Source: Pseudarthrobacter oxydans
GTDB lineage: Bacteria; Actinomycetota; Actinomycetes; Actinomycetales; Micrococcaceae
NCBI RefSeq assembly: GCF_034258515.1
Contig: NZ_CP139438.1
Coordinates: forward strand, 3,410,001 to 3,474,000
DNA: 64,000 nt
Direction: 5' to 3'
The notes below the pieces were generated by a model, which saw only the letters and a program-made list of their open reading frames with translations, had not been told where the DNA came from and searched no databases. Both the position numbers and the translations under genes were made by a program. This document shows positions 17,944-25,845 of the stretch, one piece after another; within the stretch, counting starts at the first letter, position 1, and the number at the start of each line of letters is the position of its first letter.

Positions 17944-19533
17944 CTAAGCGCTCCGCTCCGGATTGGCGGCGTCCGCGAAGAAGGTCTCATCCCCTGCCGG
18001 AGCAGGGTCGACGGCGGGAGACCGGCCTCCCCCCGTGCGGTAGCGGTAGGTGGTGCTTTCGTCCTGCACAATGAAGGTTTCCACGCCGCTGCGGTTCCAG
18101 TGCAGGACCAGGAGTCCGTAGCGTTCGGCCAGCTTTGCGAGCGTTGCGAAACCGGTCACGTCGATGACCGGCCGCCCCTGGGGCGCAGTCATCGGATGCA
18201 CACGGACCAGGAGTGATGAGTAACGGCGCCGAATGCCCGCGGCTTCATCCAGCGGCGCAGTGCGGCGTGCCAGTGCCAACAGCACAGCCCCGGCCACGAT
18301 GACCGCGAACAGCAGCAGGGCGGACACGACGCGGGCGGTGGCAGCGGTGATGTTCCAGCCATTGAATCCAATGGTCCTGGGCGCCAGGACGGTCTGCTGG
18401 CTGGTGGCGCTGTCCGTGACGGTGAGGGCCTGCTCGCCGCCAACAAGGGAGAGCTGGAGCGGCGTCAGGGTCAGCGGAAGGTTGGGCTTGAACTCTGCGC
18501 CCGATTCCGTGGTCACCCGCGGCGTGAGGGCGATTGATACAGGGGCGGCGCTCACCCCGGTGACCGCCGCGGCCGCCTCGGCTTTGTCTTCGAGGGCGTT
18601 GAGGTCCAGGGTGACCGTGCCTTCATAGGTGTTGCCGGTGAATGACTCCGGGCCGGACAGCGGCACCGTTGAGTGCCAGCCGCTGGGGCTGGTCAGTTCC
18701 GCAGTAACGGCCACGGTTCCAGGGTCGCCCTTGTAGGCGAAGCTGACATCAACCCGGTTGGCGAGTTTGCGGAAGATCGGGTCCGGGGAGGTGGCGGTGG
18801 TGTCGTCGTAGGCGGCGGTCCGGCCGACGTCGGCGGTGTAGGCGAACGTCATGCTGGTGCCGCTCTTGATCTCGGCGGACGAGGGCACGTCGAGGGGTCC
18901 GGCCCAGGCTGCGGCACCCAGCGCCGCGCCCATGATCCCGAGGAGGCCCACAACGGCTGCGGGGATCCGCAGTGATGGGGGAAGGCTGCCGGCCGAAAGG
19001 CCTGCTGCCGAGTGGCGTGTGGCGGGGCGGTCGCTGATGTGGCGGGACACGGTGCTTCTCCTCTTTCTGCGTAACTTCCGGGTGGTGGCGGCCGTGCCGC
19101 CTCCGGCGACCAAGGCGAAGGCGATGGTTCCGAGAACTGGGGGGCTGGTCAGAATCCTCAGCCAGGTCCCGGCCTGAGGAATGTGGAGGACAGCGCGACC
19201 CACGAGGTCTGCGGCACCTGGTTGCGTGGGGTCGACAGATGCGTTGTTGTCGCCTTGAAGGACGAAATGCTGGGGATCCCCGCCGATGATTCTGTGGAGA
19301 GCCACGTCGTAACCGTTGGTGAGCTTGTATGCGGCGATGTCGCCCTTGGAGTATGACTGGGCTTTGGCGATGACGACGAGGTCGCCTTCATGGTAAACGG
19401 GCTGCATGCTGACGCCCTCGGTGACCACAACCGCCAACTGGCCGGCGCCGAAGGACAGCGCGGCCAAGCCAAGCAGTCCAGCAACCAGTGTGAGGAGTAC
19501 CGCCGACAGAGTGCGGGCCAGCCGGTTAGTCAT
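17944..19533 (-). CDS. SipW-type signal peptidase I fused to DUF5305-like extracellular domain
   Basis: 529 residues. The N-terminal signal peptidase (about 1-155) has one membrane anchor, the nucleophile Ser42 in VSMQP, and a His at about 80 in DVALHRIIG where typical bacterial enzymes have Lys; this Ser/His arrangement defines SipW/ER-type peptidases. The GDNN motif is present. A second membrane span (about 190-212), a beta-rich extracellular region, a third span (about 395-420) and a cytoplasmic tail follow. It lies 71 bases downstream of a small exported protein that is its probable substrate. The fusion replaces a separate assembly protein in some actinobacteria; this role is inferred. 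Confidence 0.85.
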   Translation of the reverse strand: MTNRLARTLSAVLLTLVAGLLGLAALSFGAGQLAVVVTEGVSMQPVYHEGDLVVIAKAQSYSKGDIAAYKLTNGYDVALHRIIGGDPQHFVLQGDNNASVDPTQPGAADLVGRAVLHIPQAGTWLRILTSPPVLGTIAFALVAGGGTAATTRKLRRKRRSTVSRHISDRPATRHSAAGLSAGSLPPSLRIPAAVVGLLGIMGAALGAAAWAGPLDVPSSAEIKSGTSMTFAYTADVGRTAAYDDTTATSPDPIFRKLANRVDVSFAYKGDPGTVAVTAELTSPSGWHSTVPLSGPESFTGNTYEGTVTLDLNALEDKAEAAAAVTGVSAAPVSIALTPRVTTESGAEFKPNLPLTLTPLQLSLVGGEQALTVTDSATSQQTVLAPRTIGFNGWNITAATARVVSALLLFAVIVAGAVLLALARRTAPLDEAAGIRRRYSSLLVRVHPMTAPQGRPVIDVTGFATLAKLAERYGLLVLHWNRSGVETFIVQDESTTYRYRTGGGRSPAVDPAPAGDETFFADAANPERSA

Positions 19534-19558
19534 GAATCACCCATCCATTGAGAGCTGA

Positions 19559-19594
19559 AGGAACGGCCCGCCCCCAACCGGACGGGCCGTTCCT
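19559..19594 (-). terminator. Strong hairpin between substrate gene and signal peptidase gene
   Basis: A 12-bp perfect stem (AGGAACGGCCCG and its complement) with a 12-base loop and no T-run. Placed inside the presumed operon, it may attenuate transcription so that the abundant substrate exceeds its peptidase, or stabilise the upstream mRNA. Confidence 0.7.
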
Positions 19595-19604
19595 GGCGGT
19601 GCTA

Positions 19605-19997
19605 CTAGCTGACTGTGACGGCGAGGCTCGTAGCGTTCGAGTAGCCGGTTGCGTCAGAAGAACAAATGATGTCGTGGACGGTTGCGCTCAAGGTCCCTGT
19701 GCAGGCGAGGTTCGTTCCCGTACCGCCGCTCAGAAGGGCAGACACTGTCTTTCCATATGTTGCTGCGTCGTCTGCGAAGGTCAGCGTGACGTTCGAGACT
19801 GAGGTATTGGAGGAGTCCACATAGGCATAGGAGATTCCCGACAGGGTTGCGCCGCTGATGGTCTGCGTAACGGAACCACCCACAAACGTGCTCGAACCGG
19901 CAGTGTTGGTAAGACCGCCGCCAGTGAAGGCGGAACCGGCAGCTACGGCGAGACCGGCGACGGACAGGGCGGTGATGATCTTGGCGGATTTGCGCAT
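19605..19997 (-). CDS. Probable SipW-processed exported surface or matrix protein
   Basis: 130 residues from ATG 19997. A basic start and hydrophobic core (IITALSVAGLAVAAGSAFTGG) lead into a Ser/Thr/Gly-rich beta-type mature protein with two Cys (NLACTG, HDIICSS). The signal region resembles those of TasA/camelysin-type SipW substrates, and a SipW-type peptidase is next in the operon. Low-complexity composition and small size suggest a fibre or matrix subunit; this is inference. The ribosome binding site is weak (AAAGAG). Confidence 0.7.
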   Translation of the reverse strand: MRKSAKIITALSVAGLAVAAGSAFTGGGLTNTAGSSTFVGGSVTQTISGATLSGISYAYVDSSNTSVSNVTLTFADDAATYGKTVSALLSGGTGTNLACTGTLSATVHDIICSSDATGYSNATSLAVTVS

Positions 19998-20230
19998 GGT
20001 GATGTTTCTCTTTCGGTTTAGGGGTGGCCCGGCTGACCTGACTGGTCCCGTGGCTTTGCGTCCCCGGCTTCCGCCGGGTTTGCCTTTATCAGTGAACCGT
20101 TGTGAAGAAGAACTTTGCGGTTTGTTTGCACCGATAAAACGAAGGTAGCAAGCGAAAAAGCCATCATCCCGGTTCCTCGGACGGTCTTGCGGGAACCCTT
20201 GGGCCCTTCTATCCATTCATTGGAGTTATC

Positions 20231-20293
20231 GCGGAAAATCTGCGTTTCAGGCGGAAAACCTGCGCTAAGCAAGTTGACCTAAGGCAGGTCAAC
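20231..20293. promoter_or_regulatory. Direct repeats and palindrome upstream of SipW operon
   Basis: Two copies of GCGGAAAAYCTGCG occur at 20231 and 20251, exactly 20 bases apart. A perfect inverted repeat GTTGACCT-AAGGC-AGGTCAAC follows at 20273-20293. Helical phasing suggests cooperative regulator sites for the minus-strand SipW/matrix genes about 240 bases away, or for the second lrp gene on the plus strand. Confidence 0.45.
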
Positions 20294-20444
20294 GTGTTTT
20301 CCACGTGCACAGCGGACGACGTCGATAGCCCGGATTAGGAACGCAGGCTGCGGCCAGTCGACTGAACAGTCCCATCCAAGGTGGTGATCGGCGGGGAAAT
20401 GGTTGACAGGTCCAGCTCCGCGGTGCGCCGGGCGCCCAGCACGA

Positions 20445-20487
20445 TCCGCACCGCATCGCAGCTGCAGGATGCCAATAGCCGCAAGTC
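20445..20487 (+). pseudogene. Relic of small ORF 3' end
   Basis: Forty-three bases match 4703-4745, the last codons (RTASQLQDANSRKS) of the 76-residue gene. About 50 bases that separate it from lrp in copy 1 are deleted here. It marks the left part of the duplicated lrp unit. Confidence 0.7.
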
Positions 20488-21044
20488 ATCCCCTGAACGG
20501 CAACGATCCTGCCCGATTCTGCCTACACTGGACGACGAATTGTAAGTGTGAGCCGGATTACTGGCAGGGGCCGTGGAGCAAGTGGCAGCCAGGATGCCGG
20601 CACCGAACCCGTCCGCTGGACGAGATCGACCGCAGGATCATTGCCGAGCTGACCCGGGATGGCCGGATGTCCGTCACCCAGGTGGCGGAGAACGTCCACA
20701 TCTCCCGCGCGCCCGCGTATACACGGATTGGCAGGCTCGCCAGCGAAGGGGTGCTGTCCAAGTTCACGGCGCTGGTGGACCCGATCAAGGCTGGCCTCCG
20801 CTCATCCGCCTACGTGACCCTGAAGCTGAAGCAGGACGCCTGGCGCGAGCTGCGCGACCAGCTCGCCGTGATCCCCGAGGTGCACCACGTGGCCCTGGTG
20901 GGCGGCGACTTCGACGTGATCCTCCTGGTCCGCGCGGTGGACAACATCGACCTGCGGCGGGTCATCTTCGATCAGCTGCAGTCCATGCCCGGGGTGCTGA
21001 ACACCCAGACGCTCTTGGTGTTTGGGGATCTGGATACCCGGTAG
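20469..21044 (+). CDS. Lrp/AsnC-family regulator, copy 2, with shifted 5' end
   Basis: From LDEIDRRII to LDTR this is almost identical to the regulator at 4869, with HTH and RAM domains intact. The ancestral GTG at 20573 is out of frame because two single bases are missing relative to copy 1, one near 20600 and one near 20618. The open frame can only be entered from an upstream ATG (20469), a TTG (20403) or a rare internal start, giving an unrelated N-terminal tail. The HTH contains Ala-Pro where copy 1 has Ala-His. It may be translated with a new N-terminus or be on the way to a pseudogene. Confidence 0.6.
   Translation: MPIAASHPLNGNDPARFCLHWTTNCKCEPDYWQGPWSKWQPGCRHRTRPLDEIDRRIIAELTRDGRMSVTQVAENVHISRAPAYTRIGRLASEGVLSKFTALVDPIKAGLRSSAYVTLKLKQDAWRELRDQLAVIPEVHHVALVGGDFDVILLVRAVDNIDLRRVIFDQLQSMPGVLNTQTLLVFGDLDTR
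20534..20570 (+). promoter_or_regulatory. Conserved lrp upstream element (copy c)
   Basis: The third occurrence of the ATTGTAAGTGTG(R)GCC...GATTAC element, placed as in the first lrp gene immediately before the ancestral GTG start codon. Confidence 0.55.
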
Positions 21045-21045
21045 G

Positions 21046-21150
21046 TCAGTGGCGGGCTTTTGCCTTGATGAGTCCTGCGGCGAGGAGCCCCATGCCCGCG
21101 AGTGATGCCAGCATGCCGCCCAGCGCTACGGCGTATTCAGTGATCGTCAT
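21046..21150 (-). CDS. 34-residue single-pass membrane protein
   Basis: A strong GGGGAGGGG site precedes ATG 21150. The peptide MTITEYAVALGGMLASLAGM continues with a hydrophobic stretch and ends KAKARH. It lies 151 bases downstream of ATPase copy 2 on the same strand and two bases from the end of the convergent lrp copy. No counterpart is visible next to ATPase copy 1. Confidence 0.6.
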   Translation of the reverse strand: MTITEYAVALGGMLASLAGMGLLAAGLIKAKARH

Positions 21151-21301
21151 TTCCGTTGCCCCTCCCCTGCTTGTCCTGCCCCGATGCGCCCAAGCTACGC
21201 CCGGAAGCTCAGCATTGGCCGCAGGCACGGCGAGGGTTTGGTCAAGATTTGGGCACGACAGGAAGGACTGGGACGACGTCACTACTCAGGGGCAACAGCC
21301 C

Positions 21302-22648
21302 CTACTGGTACCCGTCCACGATTGCAGCGGCGATCTCTTTGTAGGCACGCCGGGTCTCAGGTTTGAGCACATCCAGGGTGACGAGGTCACCGTCGGCCAC
21401 GCCGCGGTCGTGCGGGACGGCAATGAGCTCGCGGCAGATCCCGGCGAGGTGTTCCTCGATGGCGTCCTTGTCCACGCGGGGGGAGACTTCGTCCTTGTCC
21501 GTGATCACCACGATGGCGTTCCGGGCCAGCTCCTCGTAGCCGTGGCTGGCCAGCCAGTGCAGGGTGCTGCGGGCACGTTTGGCACCGCTCACTGCATAGC
21601 CTGCGGCGATCACCAGGTTGTCCGCTGACTGCAGGATCCCGCTCATGGCGTTGTGCGTCACGCCCGTGCCGCAGTCGGTCAGCGCCACGGAGTAGTAGCT
21701 GGAAATGAGTTTGCGGATCCGCAGGTACTCAGCCGCCGTGAGTGAATCCGAGACCTCCGGGTCCTGCTCCCCCGCGATCAGGTGCAGCCGGCCGGCGTGG
21801 TGCATGTACCGGGCCAGGGCTGTCAGCGAGTCGATGGAGTCGATGTTTTTCAGGAGGTCTGTAATGGTGCGCGGGCTGGACTGCTGGTAAATGCCCTCGC
21901 CCAGCGCGCGTTCCACCAGGTCTCCGGAGTCCGGGTTCGCATCGATGGCGCAGGGGGCGTCCCCGCGGTATTCGGCCAGCGTCAGGCCCACGCCCACGGT
22001 GGTGGAGGTCTTGCCGATGCCGCCTTTGAGGCTCAGGATCGCGGTGTTGTAGCTGCCCTGCAACTGTCGCCAGATGCGCCGGCCCAGTTCGTCCTCCTGG
22101 CGCTGCCTGGCACTGGGGCCCAGGTTCCAGGCGCCGCCGGTCATGCTGTAGATGGCACCCCGGATGCCGCCCACGGGCCGCGGCTTCTGCTCCTTTACGA
22201 ACAGCCCCGGCGAGCTGATGAAGTCCGGCATAGGGCTCTCAGCAATGCTGTCTGCAACAGTAGGCCGGACGCGGCGGAACGCGGGTGTTTCAGCAGGGAC
22301 GGCCGACGGCGGTGGGAGGGCTTCCCCAGCAGGCGCACCGGCGACGGAGGAGAGGGTGTCCTGCGCGGCCGTCAGGGCGGCTGCAGGTGGCCGGGTGGGA
22401 GGCGGGACAGCAGAGGCTGGCTGCGCGGCATCGGCGGCCGCGGCTGCCTCCGCCCAGGAAGTCCGGTGCGTCAGTGACTCTCCGGCGTCAGGCTTGCTGG
22501 AAGGGGCGGGCGGTACGGCTGGCATGGTTCCTGTCCGGACATCCGCCGGCCCGCCATCGACGCGACGAAGGTCGCGGCGTCGTCGCAGCGGCGGCTGCCC
22601 TGCATCCTCTGCATGGGCCCGTGCGTTCTGATCCGCCGGATCGGGCAT
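21302..22648 (-). CDS. MinD/ParA-like ATPase with Pro-rich N-terminus (EspI-like), copy 2
   Basis: 448 residues, same architecture as the protein at 12633: disordered Ala/Pro N-terminus, YSMTGGAWNLGPSARQ, SLKGGIGKTST P-loop and TDCGTGV segment. DNA identity to copy 1 is close to complete from about 21315 to 22440 and then drops in the first 65 codons (for example SSKPDAGESLTH versus SSPPEAGVPLTR). That pattern suggests recent gene conversion. It is preceded on its strand by 52- and 39-residue membrane proteins and followed by a 34-residue one. Confidence 0.88.
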   Translation of the reverse strand: MPDPADQNARAHAEDAGQPPLRRRRDLRRVDGGPADVRTGTMPAVPPAPSSKPDAGESLTHRTSWAEAAAAADAAQPASAVPPPTRPPAAALTAAQDTLSSVAGAPAGEALPPPSAVPAETPAFRRVRPTVADSIAESPMPDFISSPGLFVKEQKPRPVGGIRGAIYSMTGGAWNLGPSARQRQEDELGRRIWRQLQGSYNTAILSLKGGIGKTSTTVGVGLTLAEYRGDAPCAIDANPDSGDLVERALGEGIYQQSSPRTITDLLKNIDSIDSLTALARYMHHAGRLHLIAGEQDPEVSDSLTAAEYLRIRKLISSYYSVALTDCGTGVTHNAMSGILQSADNLVIAAGYAVSGAKRARSTLHWLASHGYEELARNAIVVITDKDEVSPRVDKDAIEEHLAGICRELIAVPHDRGVADGDLVTLDVLKPETRRAYKEIAAAIVDGYQ

Positions 22649-22691
22649 GCCTGTCCCCCCAGGACGTTCGGCATAAGATTCTGCGGCACTG

Positions 22692-22720
22692 GTTCAAACA
22701 GTAAGTCTAGGGGTTTGAAC
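22692..22720. promoter_or_regulatory. Inverted repeat upstream of ATPase copy 2
   Basis: GTTCAAAC and GTTTGAAC are separated by 13 bases in the leader between the 39-residue gene and the ATPase. Only the first arm exists upstream of copy 1. It could be an RNA hairpin or an operator. Confidence 0.4.
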
Positions 22721-22732
22721 GGATATGCCGGC

Positions 22733-22852
22733 TCAGACGCGAACCAGGGCGGCGCCCGCCACTGCGGCGGTGAGGATCAGGAGGACGGCCAACACGGCGT
22801 AGCCTTGCCACTTGGGGCGGCCTTTATGGGGGTTGATGTCAACGTAGGGCAT
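22733..22852 (-). CDS. 39-residue single-pass membrane protein, copy 2
   Basis: MPYVDINPHKGRPKWQGYAV, then LAVLLILTAAVAGAAL and VRV. It is conserved with 14068-14187 in length, head sequence and position before an EspI-like ATPase. It begins two bases after the stop of the 52-residue gene, so translation is probably coupled. Unknown family; a membrane partner of the ATPase is inferred from conserved adjacency. Confidence 0.75.
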   Translation of the reverse strand: MPYVDINPHKGRPKWQGYAVLAVLLILTAAVAGAALVRV

Positions 22853-22854
22853 GG

Positions 22855-23013
22855 CTAGCTGCGGTCACCTCGGGATGCGGCAGGAGCGGTGAGCCTAACG
22901 GCGCGGCGCTTGAACCGCAGCATTTGATAAAGGACGAAGAATGGAACCAGCAGGGTGCCCAGCAGCGCGCAGAGCGCAAGGGCGTACTCGTATATAGCCA
23001 CAACAGCCTCCAT
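22855..23013 (-). CDS. 52-residue membrane protein
   Basis: MEAVVAIYEYALALCALLGT followed by LLVPFFVLYQMLRFKRR and a basic tail ending SRGDRS. One membrane span with a positive C-terminal side. First gene of the second ATPase cassette, about 50 bases downstream of the TTGACA palindrome. In cassette 1 the corresponding position holds only a 16-residue micro-ORF. Confidence 0.6.
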   Translation of the reverse strand: MEAVVAIYEYALALCALLGTLLVPFFVLYQMLRFKRRAVRLTAPAASRGDRS

Positions 23014-23062
23014 TGGTCACGGTGGTCCCCATTGACCACGACATAACCACATGGCAGTACAG

Positions 23063-23081
23063 ATTGACAAGTCATGTCAAC
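23063..23081. promoter_or_regulatory. Palindrome ATTGACA-N5-TGTCAAC upstream of ATPase cassette 2
   Basis: Arms match those at 14308-14325. On the minus strand, TTGTCA with an 18-base gap to TTATGT is a possible promoter overlapping the right side of the palindrome, fitting repression by a dimeric regulator. Confidence 0.55.
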
Positions 23082-23244
23082 AACGGACAGGATCGCTGGC
23101 AATCAGCGACCCACTGCTATCAGCACCGCCGCAGCAGCCGCGATCAGGATGGCCAGTAGAACGTATGAAGATTGTCTTAGCCTCAGTTCCTGCGGTTTCT
23201 GCTGAGCCTGCCGCGCGAAGATTACGGCCCCAAACCGGAGAGCT

Positions 23245-23420
23245 GTAAATGAGGAACCCAGAGATCACGCAGAAGATGTCTACGCCCACGAAGCCACCAG
23301 TTGGCCAGCCGAGCAGGTGATCCAGGATCATTGCTGCAACCACACCGAACGTACGAAGCCTACGAAGCCCCTGTATGTCGGGACGCAGCGAGCTATTCGG
23401 CTTGGACTTATTTTGCGCAG
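23245..23420 (-). pseudogene. N-terminal relic of an acyltransferase-3 gene
   Basis: The frame reads SLRPDIQGLRRLRTFGVV and then GGFVGVDIFCVISGFLI, the unmistakable N-terminus of acyltransferase-3 membrane proteins. No start codon fits upstream (stop in frame), and homology ends after the first membrane segment. It sits next to the intact family member at 23495 but is a different lineage, so it is a remnant and not a recent duplicate. Confidence 0.75.
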
Positions 23421-23494
23421 GCTTACGCTAGGTGGCGATTGGCATTGATTTCCCCCATGTAGAGACCTGCCGAAATGATGCCTCTCGGCAGCGG

Positions 23495-24670
23495 CTACCT
23501 AAGACCGGCCTGGGGAATCCTCGGCGGGGTACTCCGGGCCGGACTGCGCCTGGTGGCCGCAAGTGCAATCCTGCGGATTGGCTCTTCGATGAATCGTGCT
23601 GAGAGCCAAGCCAGTGCAACAGTTATGACTAGGGCAGCGGCGAAGCGTATAAGACCAGAGGATTCACCGGTAATGACAGGCGTCAGCGCGAAAAGGACCG
23701 GATAGTGCCAGAGGTAGACGCCGTAAGAGAGACGACGCCCCGGCCGCGAAAGCGCCGGAGCGTCAAGCAGGCGCGTAAGGGTATGCTTCGGCTGGCTTAC
23801 AACTGCCGCAATGACCACGGCTGTTGCCAGTGCGATCACGGCAGGAGCAAAGGATCTGTAAGCGACATCCCAGGCCCCCTCCCCGCGGGGATAAGTCACG
23901 GCGACACAAAGGCCAACCAGAGCCAGTGCGGCGGCAACTCCTGCCACCCGCCCCGTGACCTTTAACCTGCGTGCAAGCTCGGGATTCACCTCACTCATCT
24001 TGAATACGACAGCAAGTGCACAACCGATGAGCAACTGGTCAGCTCGGGTATCAGGACCGTTGTACACGCGTTCCCAGCCGGCGCCTTGGAGCTGAAGCAC
24101 AAGGCGTACGGCAACCGCTGCGGCGGACAGGCAGAGAGTGACTACCAACAGTCCACGCAGTGCCAGGAACCTAAATCCGACTATCAACAGGAGAGGCCAA
24201 ACAAGGTAGAAATGCTCTTCTACTGCCAGTGACCAAGTGTGTCCCATCGCGCCGCCGGAGATGCTCGGAGCAAACCACCCTCCTCTGGCAAAGTTCATGA
24301 TGTGAAGTGAGGAAAGCAGCGCGTTTCCTTGTTCGTCCCTCCACGAACTGGACGGAAGGAGAAGGGACAGAGACGCCACCGCGAGACACACAAGAAGCAG
24401 CGCCGGCCACAGCCTTGCCATTCGGCGAAGGTAAAAGGCTCCCAGCCTTACCGAGCCGTGCTTCAGACGTTCATTGAGCAGGAGCAACGTGATGACAAAG
24501 CCGCTCAAGGTGAAGAAGATGTCTACACCCGCGCCGCCACCCCGCATAAGAGAGGGAACAGCGTGGTATGTGAAAACCGCGAACACAGCAAGGGAACGGA
24601 TTCCATCAAGCGCGTCGAATCTCGAAGTTGCGTTCCTTCGGCGCGATGAGCGCGTGGTCTCGATGGTCAT
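23495..24670 (-). CDS. Acyltransferase-3 family membrane protein (O-acetyltransferase)
   Basis: 391 residues from ATG 24670 (GGGGGAG just upstream). About ten membrane spans; family motifs FDALDGIRSLAVFAVFTYHA, GAGVDIFFTLSGFVIT, the HTWSLAVEEHFYLVWPLLL segment and YGVYLWHYPVLF. Such proteins transfer acyl groups to exported polysaccharide, peptidoglycan or lipid. Proximity to the exopolysaccharide island suggests polymer O-acetylation. The frame is open far upstream, but those codons have no family similarity. Confidence 0.88.
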   Translation of the reverse strand: MTIETTRSSRRRNATSRFDALDGIRSLAVFAVFTYHAVPSLMRGGGAGVDIFFTLSGFVITLLLLNERLKHGSVRLGAFYLRRMARLWPALLLVCLAVASLSLLLPSSSWRDEQGNALLSSLHIMNFARGGWFAPSISGGAMGHTWSLAVEEHFYLVWPLLLIVGFRFLALRGLLVVTLCLSAAAVAVRLVLQLQGAGWERVYNGPDTRADQLLIGCALAVVFKMSEVNPELARRLKVTGRVAGVAAALALVGLCVAVTYPRGEGAWDVAYRSFAPAVIALATAVVIAAVVSQPKHTLTRLLDAPALSRPGRRLSYGVYLWHYPVLFALTPVITGESSGLIRFAAALVITVALAWLSARFIEEPIRRIALAATRRSPARSTPPRIPQAGLR

Positions 24671-24881
24671 GCTCCCCCAATTCTCCAAATAAGCAAAGTC
24701 GGGGGTAATACTATCGGGCCGATAAGACCGGTAACGTTCCATGACCATGGATGCCCGGCCTCGTGTATTCACTTTCTGAAAATGCCCGACTAGTCGACTG
24801 CCCGGATAGCCGGGTTCCGTCGGAGCGCCCCATGGGCTACGGAGCATTTGCGGGACAGGCAAATGGCCCCTAACCCAAATG

Positions 24882-25201
24882 GAGGAGAACGTTGATATCC
24901 CAAAGGACGGGATGCCGTCCGGGTAACGACCGGGTCGACCCATTCAAGGCCGGGTTGAAGTCCTCCGCCCATACGTGACCGTGAGGCTGAAGCAGGACGC
25001 CAGGCGGAAGCTGCGCGACGAGCTGGGTGCCATCCCCAAGGTGCACCCCATCGTCCTAGTGTGCGACGACTTCGACGTGATGCACCTGGTCTGGCCATGG
25101 ACAACATCGACCTGCGCCGAGTCATCTTCGACCAGCTACAATCCATGCCGGGGTCCTGGATATGCAGACCTTCCTGGTGTTCGAGGATGTGGATACGCGG
25201 G
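24882..25201 (+). pseudogene. Decayed lrp gene, copy 3
   Basis: Fragments in shifting frames match the regulator: VRLKQDARRKLRDELGAIPKV, DDFDVMHLV, then NIDLRRVIFDQLQSMPG and FLVFEDVDTR. The HTH half is almost gone and several indels disrupt the RAM half. It directly precedes a decayed ATPase, repeating the lrp-ATPase order of 20469-22648. Confidence 0.82.
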
Positions 25202-25253
25202 GAGGCACCAGCGGATGCGCCGGGCTTCCGGGTGACTACGGGTGTTTGAACTA

Positions 25254-25845
25254 CCGGTACCCGTCGACAAGCGCCGCGGCGATTTCCTTGTAGGCGCGCC
25301 GGGTCTCCGGCTTTAGGCGTCCACTGTGACCAAGTCACCATCGGCCACGCCGCGGTCATTTGGCACGGCGATCAGTTCACGGCAGATCCCCGCAAGGTGT
25401 TCCTCGATGGCATCCTTGTCTACACGCGAGGACACCTCTTCTTTGCCGGTGATCACCACGATGGCATTCAGGGCCAGATCCTCGTACTGTGGCTGGCCAT
25501 CCATTGCAGCGTGCTGCGGGCCCGCTTGCCGCCGCTCTCCGCGTAGCCGGCAGCGATGACTAGATTGTCCGCGAACTGCAGGATGCCGCTCATCGCGTTG
25601 TGGGTCACTCCGGTACCGCTGTCCGTAAGCGCCACAGAGTAGTAACTGGAGACGAGCTAGCGGATCCGCAGGTACTCCTCGGCCGTCAAGGAGTCCGAGA
25701 CCCCGGGTCCTGCTCCCCCGCGATCAGGCGCAGGCGGCCGGCGTCGTGCATGTAACGGGCCAAGGCTGTCAGCGCATCGACGGACTTTATGTTCTTCAGG
25801 AGATCCGTGATGGTCCGGAGGCTGGACTACTGGTCAGTGTCCTCC
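25254..25845 (-). pseudogene. Decayed EspI-like ATPase gene, copy 3 (3' part)
   Basis: Aligns with the C-terminal half of the ATPases (for example NAIVVITGKEEVSSRVDKDA and IEEHLAGICRELIAVPNDRG) but with frameshifts and in-frame stops. It breaks off abruptly at about 25845, where an IS5-family remnant begins. Divergence is much greater than between copies 1 and 2, so this is an older duplicate. Confidence 0.82.
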
